Source: Bradyrhizobium zhanjiangense
GTDB taxonomy: Bacteria; Pseudomonadota; Alphaproteobacteria; Rhizobiales; Xanthobacteraceae
Direction: 5' to 3'
Assembly: GCF_004114935.1 (NCBI RefSeq)
Contig: NZ_CP022221.1
Coordinates: forward strand, 3,927,001 to 3,991,000
Length of the DNA stretch: 64,000 nucleotides
The translations under genes and the position numbers were made by a program. Below the pieces are notes generated by a model. It worked only from the letters and a program-made list of their open reading frames with translations, was not told the origin of the DNA and did not search any database. Positions 1 to 7,526 of this stretch are shown in pieces (position 1 is the stretch's first letter; every line of letters begins with the position of its first letter).

Positions 1-432
1 AACGTCACCCGCGCCCTGCGCCAGCGCGACCCCGACGAGGCGCTGGCAAGCTGCTCGGCCTCGGTCGAGGACTGGGCCGGCGGCACGCGGATCTCGGCCT
101 CGCTGCACAACTTCAACAAATTGTGGGCACGGCGCGTGCTGAGCCAGGGCGCCATCGTGCTGCTGATCTCCGACGGGCTGGAGCGGGAGGCCGATTCCAA
201 GCTGGCCTTCGAGATGGACCGGCTGCACCGCTCCTGCCGGCGGCTGATCTGGCTGAACCCGCTGCTCCGGTTCGGCGGCTTCGAGGCCAAGGCGCAGGGC
301 ATCAAAATGATGCTGCCCCACGTTGACGAATTCCGCCCGGTACATAATTTGAGTTCGATCCAGGAGCTGATCACCACGCTCTCCCGGCCGCTGCCGCCGC
401 ATCACCGCAGCCTGATCCGCTCCGCAGCTTGA
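1..432 (+). CDS. VWA-domain (CoxE-like) protein, C-terminal part
   Basis: An open frame runs in from the left edge without a start and ends at TGA 430-432, leaving the last 143 residues. The stretch 'IVLLISDGLE' followed by a basic 'HRSCRRLIWLNPLLR' strand and a 'MMLPHVDEFRPVHNL' C-terminus is characteristic of CoxE-type von Willebrand A proteins. These work with a MoxR-like AAA ATPase (CoxD) to mature the Mo active site of CO-dehydrogenase-family hydroxylases. The downstream XdhC pair and the molybdopterin nucleotidyltransferase, 10 bp and further on the same strand, fit this role. The MIDAS motif would lie upstream of the window and cannot be checked. Confidence 0.85.
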   Translation, partial: NVTRALRQRDPDEALASCSASVEDWAGGTRISASLHNFNKLWARRVLSQGAIVLLISDGLEREADSKLAFEMDRLHRSCRRLIWLNPLLRFGGFEAKAQGIKMMLPHVDEFRPVHNLSSIQELITTLSRPLPPHHRSLIRSAA

Positions 433-442
433 GAGGCCAGCC

Positions 443-766
443 ATGCTCGATCGCGACGAGGATATTCTGAAGGCAGCGGAGGACTGGCAAAAGGCCGGCC
501 GTGGCGTTGCGCTCGCCACTGTGGTGGAGACCTGGGGCTCGGCGCCGCGCCCGGCGGGCTCGAGCCTCGTCATCAACGACGAGGGCACGTTCTTAGGCTC
601 CGTCTCCGGCGGTTGCGTCGAGGGCGCCGTGGTCACCGAGGCCATGGACGTGATCGAGAGCGGCAAGCCCAAGATGCTGGAGTTTGGCGTTGCTGACGAG
701 ACCGCCTGGAATGTCGGGCTGTCCTGCGGCGGCACCATCCGCGTCTTCGTCGAGAAGGTGGGTTAG
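443..766 (+). CDS. XdhC/CoxI family protein, N-terminal-domain type
   Basis: This is a 107-residue protein that consists only of the XdhC_CoxI domain. Conserved landmarks are GSAPRPAGSS (residues 32-41), SGGCVEG (55-61) and LSCGGT (93-98). Family members bind molybdenum cofactor and hand it, after sulfuration, to xanthine- or CO-dehydrogenase-type enzymes. The start ATG lies 10 bp after the upstream VWA gene, with GAGAGG as ribosome binding site. The Rossmann half of the usual XdhC protein is encoded by the next gene, which begins 2 bp after this stop, so the two products probably form the functional unit together. Confidence 0.9.
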   Translation: MLDRDEDILKAAEDWQKAGRGVALATVVETWGSAPRPAGSSLVINDEGTFLGSVSGGCVEGAVVTEAMDVIESGKPKMLEFGVADETAWNVGLSCGGTIRVFVEKVG

Positions 767-768
767 TC

Positions 769-1470
769 GTGAAGTTCGCGATCCTGCACGAACTCAACGC
801 CGAGCGCGCCGCGCGCCGGCCGGTGATTCTGGTGACGGACACCGAGAGCGGCGAGCAGCGCTTGGTGAAAGCCAAGGACTTTGCCAAAGATCCGCTGCAC
901 GCAGAACTCGACAAGCAGCTTCGTATGGGCAAGAGCGCCAATGTCGAGGCCGGCGGCAAGAAGCTGTTCCTCAACGTATACGCGCCGACCGCAAAACTCG
1001 TCATCGTCGGCGCGGTGCATATCAGCCAGGCCTTGGCGCCGCTGGCACGCTCGCTCGGCTACGACGTCACGGTCGTCGATCCCCGCACGGCCTTTGCGAG
1101 CCCCGAGCGCTTCCCCGACATTCCGCTCGTCGCGGAATGGCCTGACACGGCGCTGCCGTCGCTCAATGTCGATGCTTACACCGCTTTCGTCGCGGTAACG
1201 CACGATCCCAAGATCGACGATCCCGCGCTGCTGCACGCCTTCGAGCGCAACTGCTTCTACATCGGCGCGCTCGGCTCGCGGAAGACACATGCGAAGCGCG
1301 GCGACCGGCTGCGGGCGCAGGGCGCCAAGGAGAGCGACATCGCGCGCATTCACGCGCCCATTGGCCTTGCGATCGGCGCGGTTTCTCCGGCCGAGATCGC
1401 GGTGGCGATCATGGCCGAGATCACGGCGGTGCTGCGGCTGCCTCCAAAACAAAAAGAAGAAGCGGCATGA
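769..1470 (+). CDS. XdhC family protein, Rossmann-domain type
   Basis: A GTG start 2 bp after the previous stop gives a 233-residue protein. The C-terminal XdhC Rossmann domain is seen in the nucleotide-loop strand GAVHISQALAPLA (81-93) and the signature IGALGSRKTH (165-174), which is diagnostic for XdhC C-terminal domains. The first ~70 residues are a short lead-in and not a full CoxI domain. The gene complements the preceding small CoxI protein and overlaps the next gene by 4 bp (ATGA), indicating translational coupling. Expected role: maturation and sulfuration of the Mo cofactor for a CODH/xanthine-dehydrogenase-like enzyme encoded upstream of the window (inference). Confidence 0.9.
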   Translation: MKFAILHELNAERAARRPVILVTDTESGEQRLVKAKDFAKDPLHAELDKQLRMGKSANVEAGGKKLFLNVYAPTAKLVIVGAVHISQALAPLARSLGYDVTVVDPRTAFASPERFPDIPLVAEWPDTALPSLNVDAYTAFVAVTHDPKIDDPALLHAFERNCFYIGALGSRKTHAKRGDRLRAQGAKESDIARIHAPIGLAIGAVSPAEIAVAIMAEITAVLRLPPKQKEEAA

Positions 1471-3071
1471 AGTTCGGCCCGGCGAGCCCCAAGGATGCGA
1501 TCGGCGGGGTGACCGTTCACACCCTGCGCCAGGGACCGCTGGTGCTCAAGAAAGGCACGACGATCGGCCCCGCCGAGGTCGAGGCGCTGGAGCGCGCTGG
1601 GATCAAGGACATCGTGGTCGTGCGCATGGAGGCTGGCGACGTCTCCGAGGACGTTGCGGCCGCCAGCATCGCGCTTGCCGTCGGCGGCGAGGGCATCCAT
1701 GTCGAGCGCGCCTTCACCGGCCGCGCCAATCTGTTCGCCGCGCGGGCGGGCGTGCTGGTGATCGACCGCGCCGCGGTCGATCGCATCAACAATGTCGACG
1801 AGGCCATCACCTTTGCCACGCTCGCCGCCTACAAGCCGGTGGTCGAGGGCGAGATGGTCGGCACCGTCAAGATCATCCCGTTCGGCGTCGAAGAGGGTTT
1901 GCGCGATGCCGCGGTCAAGGCGGCCGGCAAGGACGTGCTCAGAGTAGCGCCTTATGTGGTCAAGCGTGTCGGGGTGGTTTCGACGCTGCTGCCGGGCCTG
2001 TCATCCAAGGTCATCGACAAGACGCTGCGTGTTACCGCCGAGCGGCTTGCGCCGGCCGGCGCCAGCATCATCGCCGAGCGACGGGTCCCGCATGAGGAGC
2101 AGGTGCTGTCGGCTGCGATCAAGGAGTTGCTGGGCCTTGGCGCCGAGCTCGTCATCGTGTTCGGCGCGTCCGCCATCGCCGACCGCCGCGACGTGATCCC
2201 GGCGGCGGTCACCGGCATCGGTGGTGAGATCGAGCATTTCGGCATGCCGGTCGATCCCGGCAATCTGCTGCTGATCGCGCGCGCCGGCGAGGTGCCGGTG
2301 CTGGGCGCGCCGGGCTGCGCGCGCTCGCCGGTCGAGAACGGTTTTGACTGGGTGCTGATGCGGCTGCTCGCCGGCATCAAGGTGACGCGGTCCGAGCTGA
2401 TGGGCATGGGTGTCGGCGGCCTCCTGATGGAGATCGTGACGCGGCCGCAGCCGCGCGCAAAACCCGAGACCGAGGGCAACAGCCAGGTCGCCGCCATCGT
2501 TCTGGCGGCCGGCCGCTCCACGCGGATGGGCGGACCGAACAAGCTGCTCGCGGAGTTCAACGGCAAGAAGCTGGTGCGGATCGCCACCGAGCAGGCGCTG
2601 GCCTCGAAGGCGTCCGAGGTGATCGTCGTCACCGGACATCAGGCCGAACTGGTCGAGCAGGCACTGCAAGGCCTGAAAGTCAAGTTCGTCCGCAACCCGG
2701 ATTTCGCCGGCGGCATCGCAAGCTCGGTCAAGGCCGGCATCGCCGCCGTGCCCGAGACCTGCGACGGCGCCCTGGTGTGCCTCGGCGACATGCCGCTGAT
2801 CGACGCCGGTCTGATCGACCACCTCATCGACGGCTTTGCACCCGACCGCGGCAACCTCATCGTCGTGCCCGTCAGCGAAGGCCGCCGTGGCAACCCCGTG
2901 CTGTGGTCGCGCCGCTTCTTCAAGGAGTTGTTGACCCTCGACGGCGATGTCGGCGCGCGGCATCTGATCGCCAAGCACACTGAAGCGGTGGCCGAAGTGC
3001 CCGTGGATGGCGAGAGCGCCTTCCTCGACATCGACACCCCGCAGGCGCTGGAAGCGGCAAGACGCGGATGA
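1467..3071 (+). CDS. Molybdopterin-binding / NTP-transferase fusion (MoeA-like + MocA-like)
   Basis: 534 residues in two modules. Residues ~1-340 form a molybdopterin-binding (MoCF-like) module with 'LVIVFGASAIADRRDVIPAA'. Residues ~341-534 are a nucleotidyltransferase beginning VAAIVLAAGRSTRMGGPNK, the G-x-G-x-R-M-G-x-x-K signature of MobA/MocA enzymes, with GDMPLID near 440. The second module probably attaches CMP to Mo-molybdopterin, making the MCD cofactor used by CO-dehydrogenase-type hydroxylases. The first may bind and deliver the pterin. The ATGA overlap with the XdhC gene places it in the same operon. CTP rather than GTP specificity is inferred from context only. Confidence 0.88.
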   Translation: MKFGPASPKDAIGGVTVHTLRQGPLVLKKGTTIGPAEVEALERAGIKDIVVVRMEAGDVSEDVAAASIALAVGGEGIHVERAFTGRANLFAARAGVLVIDRAAVDRINNVDEAITFATLAAYKPVVEGEMVGTVKIIPFGVEEGLRDAAVKAAGKDVLRVAPYVVKRVGVVSTLLPGLSSKVIDKTLRVTAERLAPAGASIIAERRVPHEEQVLSAAIKELLGLGAELVIVFGASAIADRRDVIPAAVTGIGGEIEHFGMPVDPGNLLLIARAGEVPVLGAPGCARSPVENGFDWVLMRLLAGIKVTRSELMGMGVGGLLMEIVTRPQPRAKPETEGNSQVAAIVLAAGRSTRMGGPNKLLAEFNGKKLVRIATEQALASKASEVIVVTGHQAELVEQALQGLKVKFVRNPDFAGGIASSVKAGIAAVPETCDGALVCLGDMPLIDAGLIDHLIDGFAPDRGNLIVVPVSEGRRGNPVLWSRRFFKELLTLDGDVGARHLIAKHTEAVAEVPVDGESAFLDIDTPQALEAARRG

Positions 3072-3090
3072 CGCTTCCGTAAACGCTGCC

Positions 3091-3178
3091 GTAGGATGGG
3101 CAAAGCGAAGCGTGCCCACCAATTTGCAGGTAGTTGTGAGGACAGATTGGTGGGCACGGCGCTGCGCCTTTGCCCACC
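3091..3178. repeat. Intergenic palindromic repeat, family C
   Basis: An imperfect palindrome in which GTAGGATGGGCAAAGCG and CGTGCCCACC on the left are answered by GGTGGGCACGGCGC and GCCTTTGCCCACC on the right. Related copies occur at 43838-43958 and 54500-54600. It lies between the end of the Mo-cofactor operon and the next gene. Confidence 0.75.
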
Positions 3179-3280
3179 TTTCGGCATCTCTCACCCCTCC
3201 GATTTCAACCACCCGTTCACCATCTGGAAACGACCCCCGCTTAGAGTCCCTCCACCTGCCTTGGGGGGAGGGGTTTTTCC

Positions 3281-3670
3281 ATGGCTTCGAACGTCGTCGC
3301 GCGCCGTTGCGCGATGTTTTTCTTTGCGTTGTCGGTTTGTGTCTCCGGCGCCCGTTACATCACCGAAGCCCACGCGGCGGGCGCTATTGCGGTCGGCAAG
3401 TGCGGCGCGTATGGCCAGGCCTATGATTACGGCGCCGAGCACGAGGCGCGCGCCGCGGCACAGAAACAGTGCAAGGGCGATTGCACGACCGTGACGATGA
3501 AGCGCGCCTGCGCTGCGATGTCGGTCGATCTCGCCAATCCCTGCGGCGCTTATGGCTTTGCCGTCAAGCCGAAGATTTCGGACTCGCTCAATGCCGCCAC
3601 GCGCGAATGCTACAAATATGGCGGCAAGGAATGCGTGATCCGCGCCTGGGCCTGCGACGCCAAGGGTTGA
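3281..3670 (+). CDS. DUF4189 domain-containing exported protein
   Basis: 129 residues. A basic start and a hydrophobic core (about residues 8-25) ending in 'ITEAHA|AG' look like a Sec signal peptide with cleavage near residue 32. The mature part has repeated Cys pairs ('VGKCGAYGQAYDY', 'CKGDC', 'NPCGAYGF', 'ECYKYGGKECVIRAWACD'), the pattern of DUF4189 proteins, in which the cysteines probably form disulfides in the periplasm. A GGGGGGAGGGG stretch precedes the ATG. No enzymatic function is known for the family. The gene stands alone between two repeat elements. Confidence 0.8.
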   Translation: MASNVVARRCAMFFFALSVCVSGARYITEAHAAGAIAVGKCGAYGQAYDYGAEHEARAAAQKQCKGDCTTVTMKRACAAMSVDLANPCGAYGFAVKPKISDSLNAATRECYKYGGKECVIRAWACDAKG

Positions 3671-3696
3671 TCCTTCGAGCGCTGATTCCTCTTGCT

Positions 3697-3830
3697 GTCA
3701 TTCCGGGGCGATGCAACGGTACCGCGCGGTGCGCGGACCTGAGCATCGAGCCTCCCCCGACTTTGGGACGCGATGGATTCTCGATGCGCAGCGCATCAGA
3801 GCTCGCGCCAAGTGGCGCGCCCGGAATGAC
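3697..3830. repeat. Intergenic palindromic repeat, family B
   Basis: Starts GTCATTCCGGGGCG and ends GGCGCGCCCGGAATGAC, so the ends pair. The interior carries 'GATGGATTCTC' and a GCGCATC stretch shared with the copy at 35249-35372. A looser copy is at 24900-25090. Confidence 0.7.
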
Positions 3831-3844
3831 ATCTAGGAATACAC

Positions 3845-4255
3845 ATGCAGTTCGACACCAAGATCGCTGTCGTGATCCGCACCGATCTTCAAGCTTGGCA
3901 GAAGCTCAACGTCGCGTCTTTCCTGACGAGCGGCATTGCCGCGGCCTTTCCGGAATGCATCGGCGAAGCCTATGAGGACGCCTCGGGCACGAAATATCAT
4001 GCGCTGATCGGCCAGCCGATCCTGATCTATGGCGCCGATGGTCCGGCATTATCGCGCGCGCTCGACCGGGCGCTGACGCGCAACGTCAAGCCGGCAGTCT
4101 ATACCGAGGACATGTTCAAGACGACGCATGACGCCGCCAATCGCGAAGTGGTGAGGGCGGTGATGCGCACCGACCTCAATCTCGTCGGCATCGCGATGCG
4201 CGCCGAGCGCAAGGTAATCGACAAGATCATCGACGGCCTCAAGTTCCATAGCTGA
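3845..4255 (+). CDS. DUF2000 family protein
   Basis: 136 residues, no signal peptide or membrane segment. It begins 'MQFDTKIAVVIRTDLQAWQK' and contains 'HALIGQPILIYGADGPALSRA' and a C-terminal 'DLNLVGIAMRAERKVIDKI'. This matches the DUF2000 fold (peptidyl-tRNA-hydrolase-like), whose biochemical role is not established. It is a monocistronic gene with a family B repeat directly upstream. The assignment rests on overall sequence resemblance and has no diagnosable catalytic residues. Confidence 0.75.
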   Translation: MQFDTKIAVVIRTDLQAWQKLNVASFLTSGIAAAFPECIGEAYEDASGTKYHALIGQPILIYGADGPALSRALDRALTRNVKPAVYTEDMFKTTHDAANREVVRAVMRTDLNLVGIAMRAERKVIDKIIDGLKFHS

Positions 4256-4390
4256 GCCCGCAGGCGCGTCACGTCGTCCGTCGTGTCGTGATGGCGATCG
4301 GGTTGCGCAAAGTTTGTGCTGTTTGACGCCCATCAAAGGAGGACCGCTCGGTATCGCTAGTCTCAGTCTGTAATGCAAAGGAGCAGACCG

Positions 4391-5385
4391 ATGCCGACCA
4401 TGAAAGCCGCAATTGTCAGACAATTCGGCAAGCCGCTGGTGATCGAGGACGTGCCGGTGCCGCAGCCCGGTCCGGGCGAGGTTCTGGTCAAGGTGAAGGC
4501 CTGTGGCGTCTGTCACACCGATCTGCACGCCGCGTCCGGCTTCCCGGCCATGAAGCAGCCGGCATCGTCGCCGCGGTCGGGTCCGGCGTGAAGAACCTGA
4601 AGGTCGGCGATGCCGTGGGCGTCGCCTGGCTGCACGATGCATGCATGTCTTGCGAATATTGCGAGACCGGCTGGGAGACGCTGTGCGAGCACCAGCACAA
4701 CACCGGCCACAGCGTGAACGGCGGCTTCGCCGAATATGTCATCGCCTCGGCCGCCTTCGCCGCAAAGCTGCCGGCGAGCGTCGATTTCGCGGCCATTGCG
4801 CCGATCCTCTGCGCCGGTGTTACCACCTACAAGGGATTGAAGGAGACCGAGGCGCGACCCGGCGAGTGGGTCGTGATCTCAGGCGTCGGCGGGCTCGGCC
4901 ATGTCGCAATTCAGTACGCCAAGGCGATGGGGCTCAAGGTCGCGGCGGTCGATATCGCCGAGGACAAGCTCGCGCTCGCACGTGAGGCCGGCGCCGATCT
5001 CGCGGTCAACGCACTCGCGGCAGGCGCCGTGGACAATGTTCTTGCGGCAACAGGGGGCGGGGCGCATGGCGTGCTGGTGACGGCGGTGTCGACCGCAGCG
5101 TTCGCCCAGGCACTGAAGATGGTGCGCCGCAAGGGCACCGTCAGCCTCGTCGGCCTGCCGCCGGGCGAATTCCCGACGCCGATCTTCGATGTCGTGCTCA
5201 AGCGCATCACCGTGCGCGGCTCGATCGTCGGCACACGGCGCGATCTCGACGAAGCCATCGCGTTTGCCTCGGACGGCAAGGTCAAGGCCGAGGTGACGAA
5301 GGTGCCGCTCACGCAAATCAACGACGTTTTCGACCGCATGAAGGCCGGCAAGATCGACGGCCGCATGGTGCTGGATTTTGGCTAA
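4391..5385 (+). pseudogene. Zn-dependent alcohol dehydrogenase (AdhP-like), broken by an internal deletion
   Basis: The ATG at 4391 follows AAAGGAG and opens '[20 protein letters not shown]', typical of AdhP. The first frame reads the zinc-site start [13 protein letters not shown] and then stops at 4591. The rest continues in another frame as [20 protein letters not shown] and runs intact to 5385: structural-zinc cysteines 'CMSCEYCETGWETLC', NAD-binding 'GVGGLGH' and the C-terminus. Relative to the family, the segment between HAASG and PGHE (usually about 11 codons, DWPxKPxPPFI-like) is missing, a net loss of about 31 bp that shifts the frame. No full-length enzyme can be made unless this is an assembly error. 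Confidence 0.8.
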
Positions 5386-5484
5386 AGCATGATCCGGAAA
5401 AGTGCGAAGCGGTTTTCCGAACAGATCATGCTCAAACAACAACCTAAAGCGCGATGACGATTCATCCCAATCTCATCGCGCTTT
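5386..5484. terminator. Two stacked inverted repeats between convergent genes
   Basis: The first hairpin pairs AGCATGATCcGGAAAA (from 5389) with GGTTTTCCGAACAGATCATGCT. The second pairs AAAGCGCGATGA (5446-5457) with TCATCGCGCTTT (5473-5484), a perfect 12-bp stem. The same 12-bp stem recurs at 22297-22335. It sits between the convergent adh remnant and the GFA gene, so it may end transcription from both sides; it also belongs to a dispersed repeat family. Confidence 0.65.
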
Positions 5485-5490
5485 AGCATC

Positions 5491-5904
5491 TCACCCCGGC
5501 GGCATGCCTTCGAACTTTATCAGGCTGGCGTCGAGGCGATCCCAGTCATAGCCGCGCGCGGCGAAAGTGACCGCCTGCGGCTTGTAGCGGCCGGGCTCGT
5601 CGAGGGTTGCGGCGCGGATCGTGAAGACGCCAGGCTGTGCCGCGAAGGTCATGTACACAGGCACGCCGCATTGTGTGCAGAAGCCGCGTGTCTTCACGTT
5701 GCCGCTGTCGGCGACCATGTCCCAATGCTTCGCTTCGCCGGTCAGCGTGACGCCGGCGCGCGCGAACGTTGCGTACGAGCCATGGCCGCTGCCGCTTTCC
5801 CGCTGGCAGTCCCGGCATTGACAGTGATTGCTGAACAGCGGCTCACCGGCAATCGAATAGCGGATTGCGCCGCAGGCGCAGCCGCCAGTAAAAGGCTTGT
5901 CCAT
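5491..5904 (-). CDS. GFA family (Mss4-like, glutathione-dependent formaldehyde-activating type) protein
   Basis: 137 residues. Zinc-binding cysteines are visible as GGCACG (C9, C11), CQCRDCQ (C28, C30, C33) and FCTQCG (C76, C79), the full GFA/CENP-V pattern. Members include glutathione-dependent formaldehyde-activating enzyme, but most have unknown substrates. The start is an ATG preceded by AGGAGAT. It is the third gene of a minus-strand operon ArsR - SRPBCC - GFA, 12 bp after the SRPBCC gene, so it is probably controlled by that ArsR regulator. Confidence 0.88.
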   Translation of the reverse strand: MDKPFTGGCACGAIRYSIAGEPLFSNHCQCRDCQRESGSGHGSYATFARAGVTLTGEAKHWDMVADSGNVKTRGFCTQCGVPVYMTFAAQPGVFTIRAATLDEPGRYKPQAVTFAARGYDWDRLDASLIKFEGMPPG

Positions 5905-5916
5905 CGCGATATCTCC

Positions 5917-6390
5917 TCACTTCTCGCCGCTGATCTCGTCGAGCTGTCTGACGACCTTCTTCCAGCCGCCGCTCATCACGTTGTAGGCCGACTCGTTCCT
6001 GGGCATCACGAAGCCCGCATGGACAAGGCGAATCCGCGTGCCGGCTTCGACCGGGGTGAGGGACCACGTCACGACAGTGTCGAGCGGCGCGCCGTAACCG
6101 GTGTTGCGCTCATCGCCGCCCTTCCAGGCGTAGACGAGGCGCCTGTTGGCCACGACCTCGAGAACCCGGCAATGAATGACGCCATCCCAAGCGCCGCCAG
6201 GGGTGGTCTGGAACGTGAAGGTGTTGCCTTCACTCGCCTCGAAGCCGGTCGGCTGCATCAGCCAGCGCGCGATCAACTGCGCGCTGGTCAGCGCCTTCCA
6301 GATCGTCTCCGGCGCATGAGGGAGCACTTCGTCAATGACGATGTCCCGGATGTTGTCTTGGGTCTCGGCTTTCAACTCGGCTGCATTCAC
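5917..6390 (-). CDS. SRPBCC / AHSA1-type domain protein
   Basis: 157 residues, all one START-like helix-grip domain. 'VIDEVLPHAPETIWKALTSA' near the N-terminus and the C-terminal 'GTRIRLVHAGFV' followed by 'GGWKKVVRQLDEI' are typical of the Aha1 C-terminal-like (polyketide-cyclase-like) proteins that bind small hydrophobic ligands. The GTG start overlaps the stop of the ArsR gene by 4 bp, with AAGGAGATC upstream. ArsR plus SRPBCC pairs are common in proteobacteria. The ligand is unknown. Confidence 0.88.
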   Translation of the reverse strand: MNAAELKAETQDNIRDIVIDEVLPHAPETIWKALTSAQLIARWLMQPTGFEASEGNTFTFQTTPGGAWDGVIHCRVLEVVANRRLVYAWKGGDERNTGYGAPLDTVVTWSLTPVEAGTRIRLVHAGFVMPRNESAYNVMSGGWKKVVRQLDEISGEK

Positions 6391-6722
6391 GGATCGATCT
6401 CCTTCAAGAGGTCACGCAGGTTCTGGAAGCGCTCGCGCCAGAACACGCCGTAGTGGTCCATCCAGGTGATCAGCGGCTCGAGGCCGCGCGGCGCGACGCG
6501 GTAGTAGACATTGCGGCCCTCGGCGCGCTCGGCGACGAGGCCGGCTTGCTTGAGGGATTTCAGGTGCTGCGAGATCGCGCCTTGGGTCACGCCGCTGCCG
6601 CGTGTCAGCTCGGCGACGCTGATTTCCCTGCTGTCGAAGACGCGTTCGAACACCGCGCGGCGCGTTGGGTCGGCGAGGGCGCGCATCACGGCGGTTACGG
6701 GGTTGGGGGTGACTTCCATCAT
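6387..6722 (-). CDS. ArsR/SmtB family transcriptional regulator
   Basis: 111 residues from ATG 6722 (an in-frame GTG at 6761 would lie inside the operator). The winged helix is seen as 'VAELTRGSGVTQGAISQHLK' followed by 'QAGLVAERAEGRNVYYRV', with 'ALADPTRRAVFERV' as helix 1. No metal-binding CxC is present, so this is the non-metal type usually paired with SRPBCC genes. It overlaps the next gene by 4 bp. Two tandem palindromes lie directly upstream (6732-6765) and are the likely autoregulatory operator. Confidence 0.9.
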   Translation of the reverse strand: MMEVTPNPVTAVMRALADPTRRAVFERVFDSREISVAELTRGSGVTQGAISQHLKSLKQAGLVAERAEGRNVYYRVAPRGLEPLITWMDHYGVFWRERFQNLRDLLKEIDP

Positions 6723-6731
6723 GAGAAACGC

Positions 6732-6765
6732 ATTAGCATGTGCTAATTCATTAGTAAACACTAAT
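6732..6765. promoter_or_regulatory. Tandem ATTAG-type palindromes, probable ArsR operator
   Basis: ATTAGCA-TG-TGCTAAT (6732-6747) is followed at an 18-bp step by ATTAGT-AAAC-ACTAAT (6750-6765). Both are perfect inverted repeats, AT-rich against a GC-rich background, and lie 10 bp before the ArsR start. The shape fits an ArsR dimer operator. Binding is inferred. Confidence 0.6.
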
Positions 6766-6802
6766 TTGTCGTGTCGGCCTCGACTTCTTCGTTGATTGAC
6801 AA

Positions 6803-6820
6803 TGACTGACTAGTCAGTCA
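6803..6820. promoter_or_regulatory. 18-bp perfect palindrome, probable TetR operator
   Basis: TGACTGACTAGTCAGTCA is a perfect palindrome ending 10 bp before the TetR start at 6831. The TGACTGACTAGTCAGTCA form is the common operator type of several TetR repressors of efflux systems. It lies between the divergent ArsR and TetR genes, so repression of its own operon is the expected effect. Confidence 0.7.
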
Positions 6821-6830
6821 TAAATAGCAA

Positions 6831-7526
6831 ATGACGAAGAAGCCCGCCAGAACAGCGATTGCATCCGTGGCCCGAGCCGGGAGCCACGCACCCGAAGCCG
6901 GCGCTGACGCCGAGGCCCGCGTGTCAAACCGCGCCGCCCGGGCCGCGGAGCGGCGTGCAGCGATCGTGGAGGCGGCGATGGACGAGTTCATCACGCGCGG
7001 CTTTGCCGCGACGCGGCTCGACGACATCGCGAAGCGCGCCGGTGTCGCCAAGGGCACGATCTACCTGCACTTCAAGGACAAGGAATCGATGTTCGAGGAG
7101 CTGGTGCGCATTGTCATCGTGCCGGTGGTCACGCGCCTCACGGCGCTGCCGCCGCCGGTGGGCTCGGTGCGCGACCTGATAGAGGCCTTCGCCGGCAACT
7201 TCCTGAAGGAGGTCATCGGCACCAGGCGCGGCGATCTCGTCCGCCTGATCGTGGCGGAGGGGCCGCGCTTTCCATCCGTTGCCGATTTCTACTACCGCGA
7301 AGTGGTCTCGCGCGGGATTGCCGCCATGCGCGCGCTGATCGAGCTCGGCATCGCCCGCGGCGAGATTCGGGAGAAGGATCTCGCGCGCTATCCACAGATA
7401 CTGGTCGCGCCCGCGATGATCGCGGTGATCTGGCAGAGCCTTTTTGTGCGGCATGCGCCGCTCGACGCGCAGGACATGCTGCGCGTTCATCTCGATTTGA
7501 TTTTTGGCGAACGGAGGACGACATGA
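6831..7526 (+). CDS. TetR/AcrR family transcriptional regulator
   Basis: 231 residues. The N-terminal 30 residues are Ala/Gly-rich and unstructured. The HTH region reads 'RRAAIVEAAMDEFITRGF' followed by 'TRLDDIAKRAGVAKGTIYLH' and 'FKDKESMFEELV', the classic TetR DNA-binding domain at about residues 40-90. The C-terminal ligand domain is generic. The gene overlaps the membrane fusion protein gene by 4 bp and heads the efflux operon, so it most likely represses it through the palindrome at 6803-6820. The arrangement resembles the CecR (YbiH)-YbhGFSR locus of enterobacteria. Confidence 0.92.
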   Translation: MTKKPARTAIASVARAGSHAPEAGADAEARVSNRAARAAERRAAIVEAAMDEFITRGFAATRLDDIAKRAGVAKGTIYLHFKDKESMFEELVRIVIVPVVTRLTALPPPVGSVRDLIEAFAGNFLKEVIGTRRGDLVRLIVAEGPRFPSVADFYYREVVSRGIAAMRALIELGIARGEIREKDLARYPQILVAPAMIAVIWQSLFVRHAPLDAQDMLRVHLDLIFGERRTT

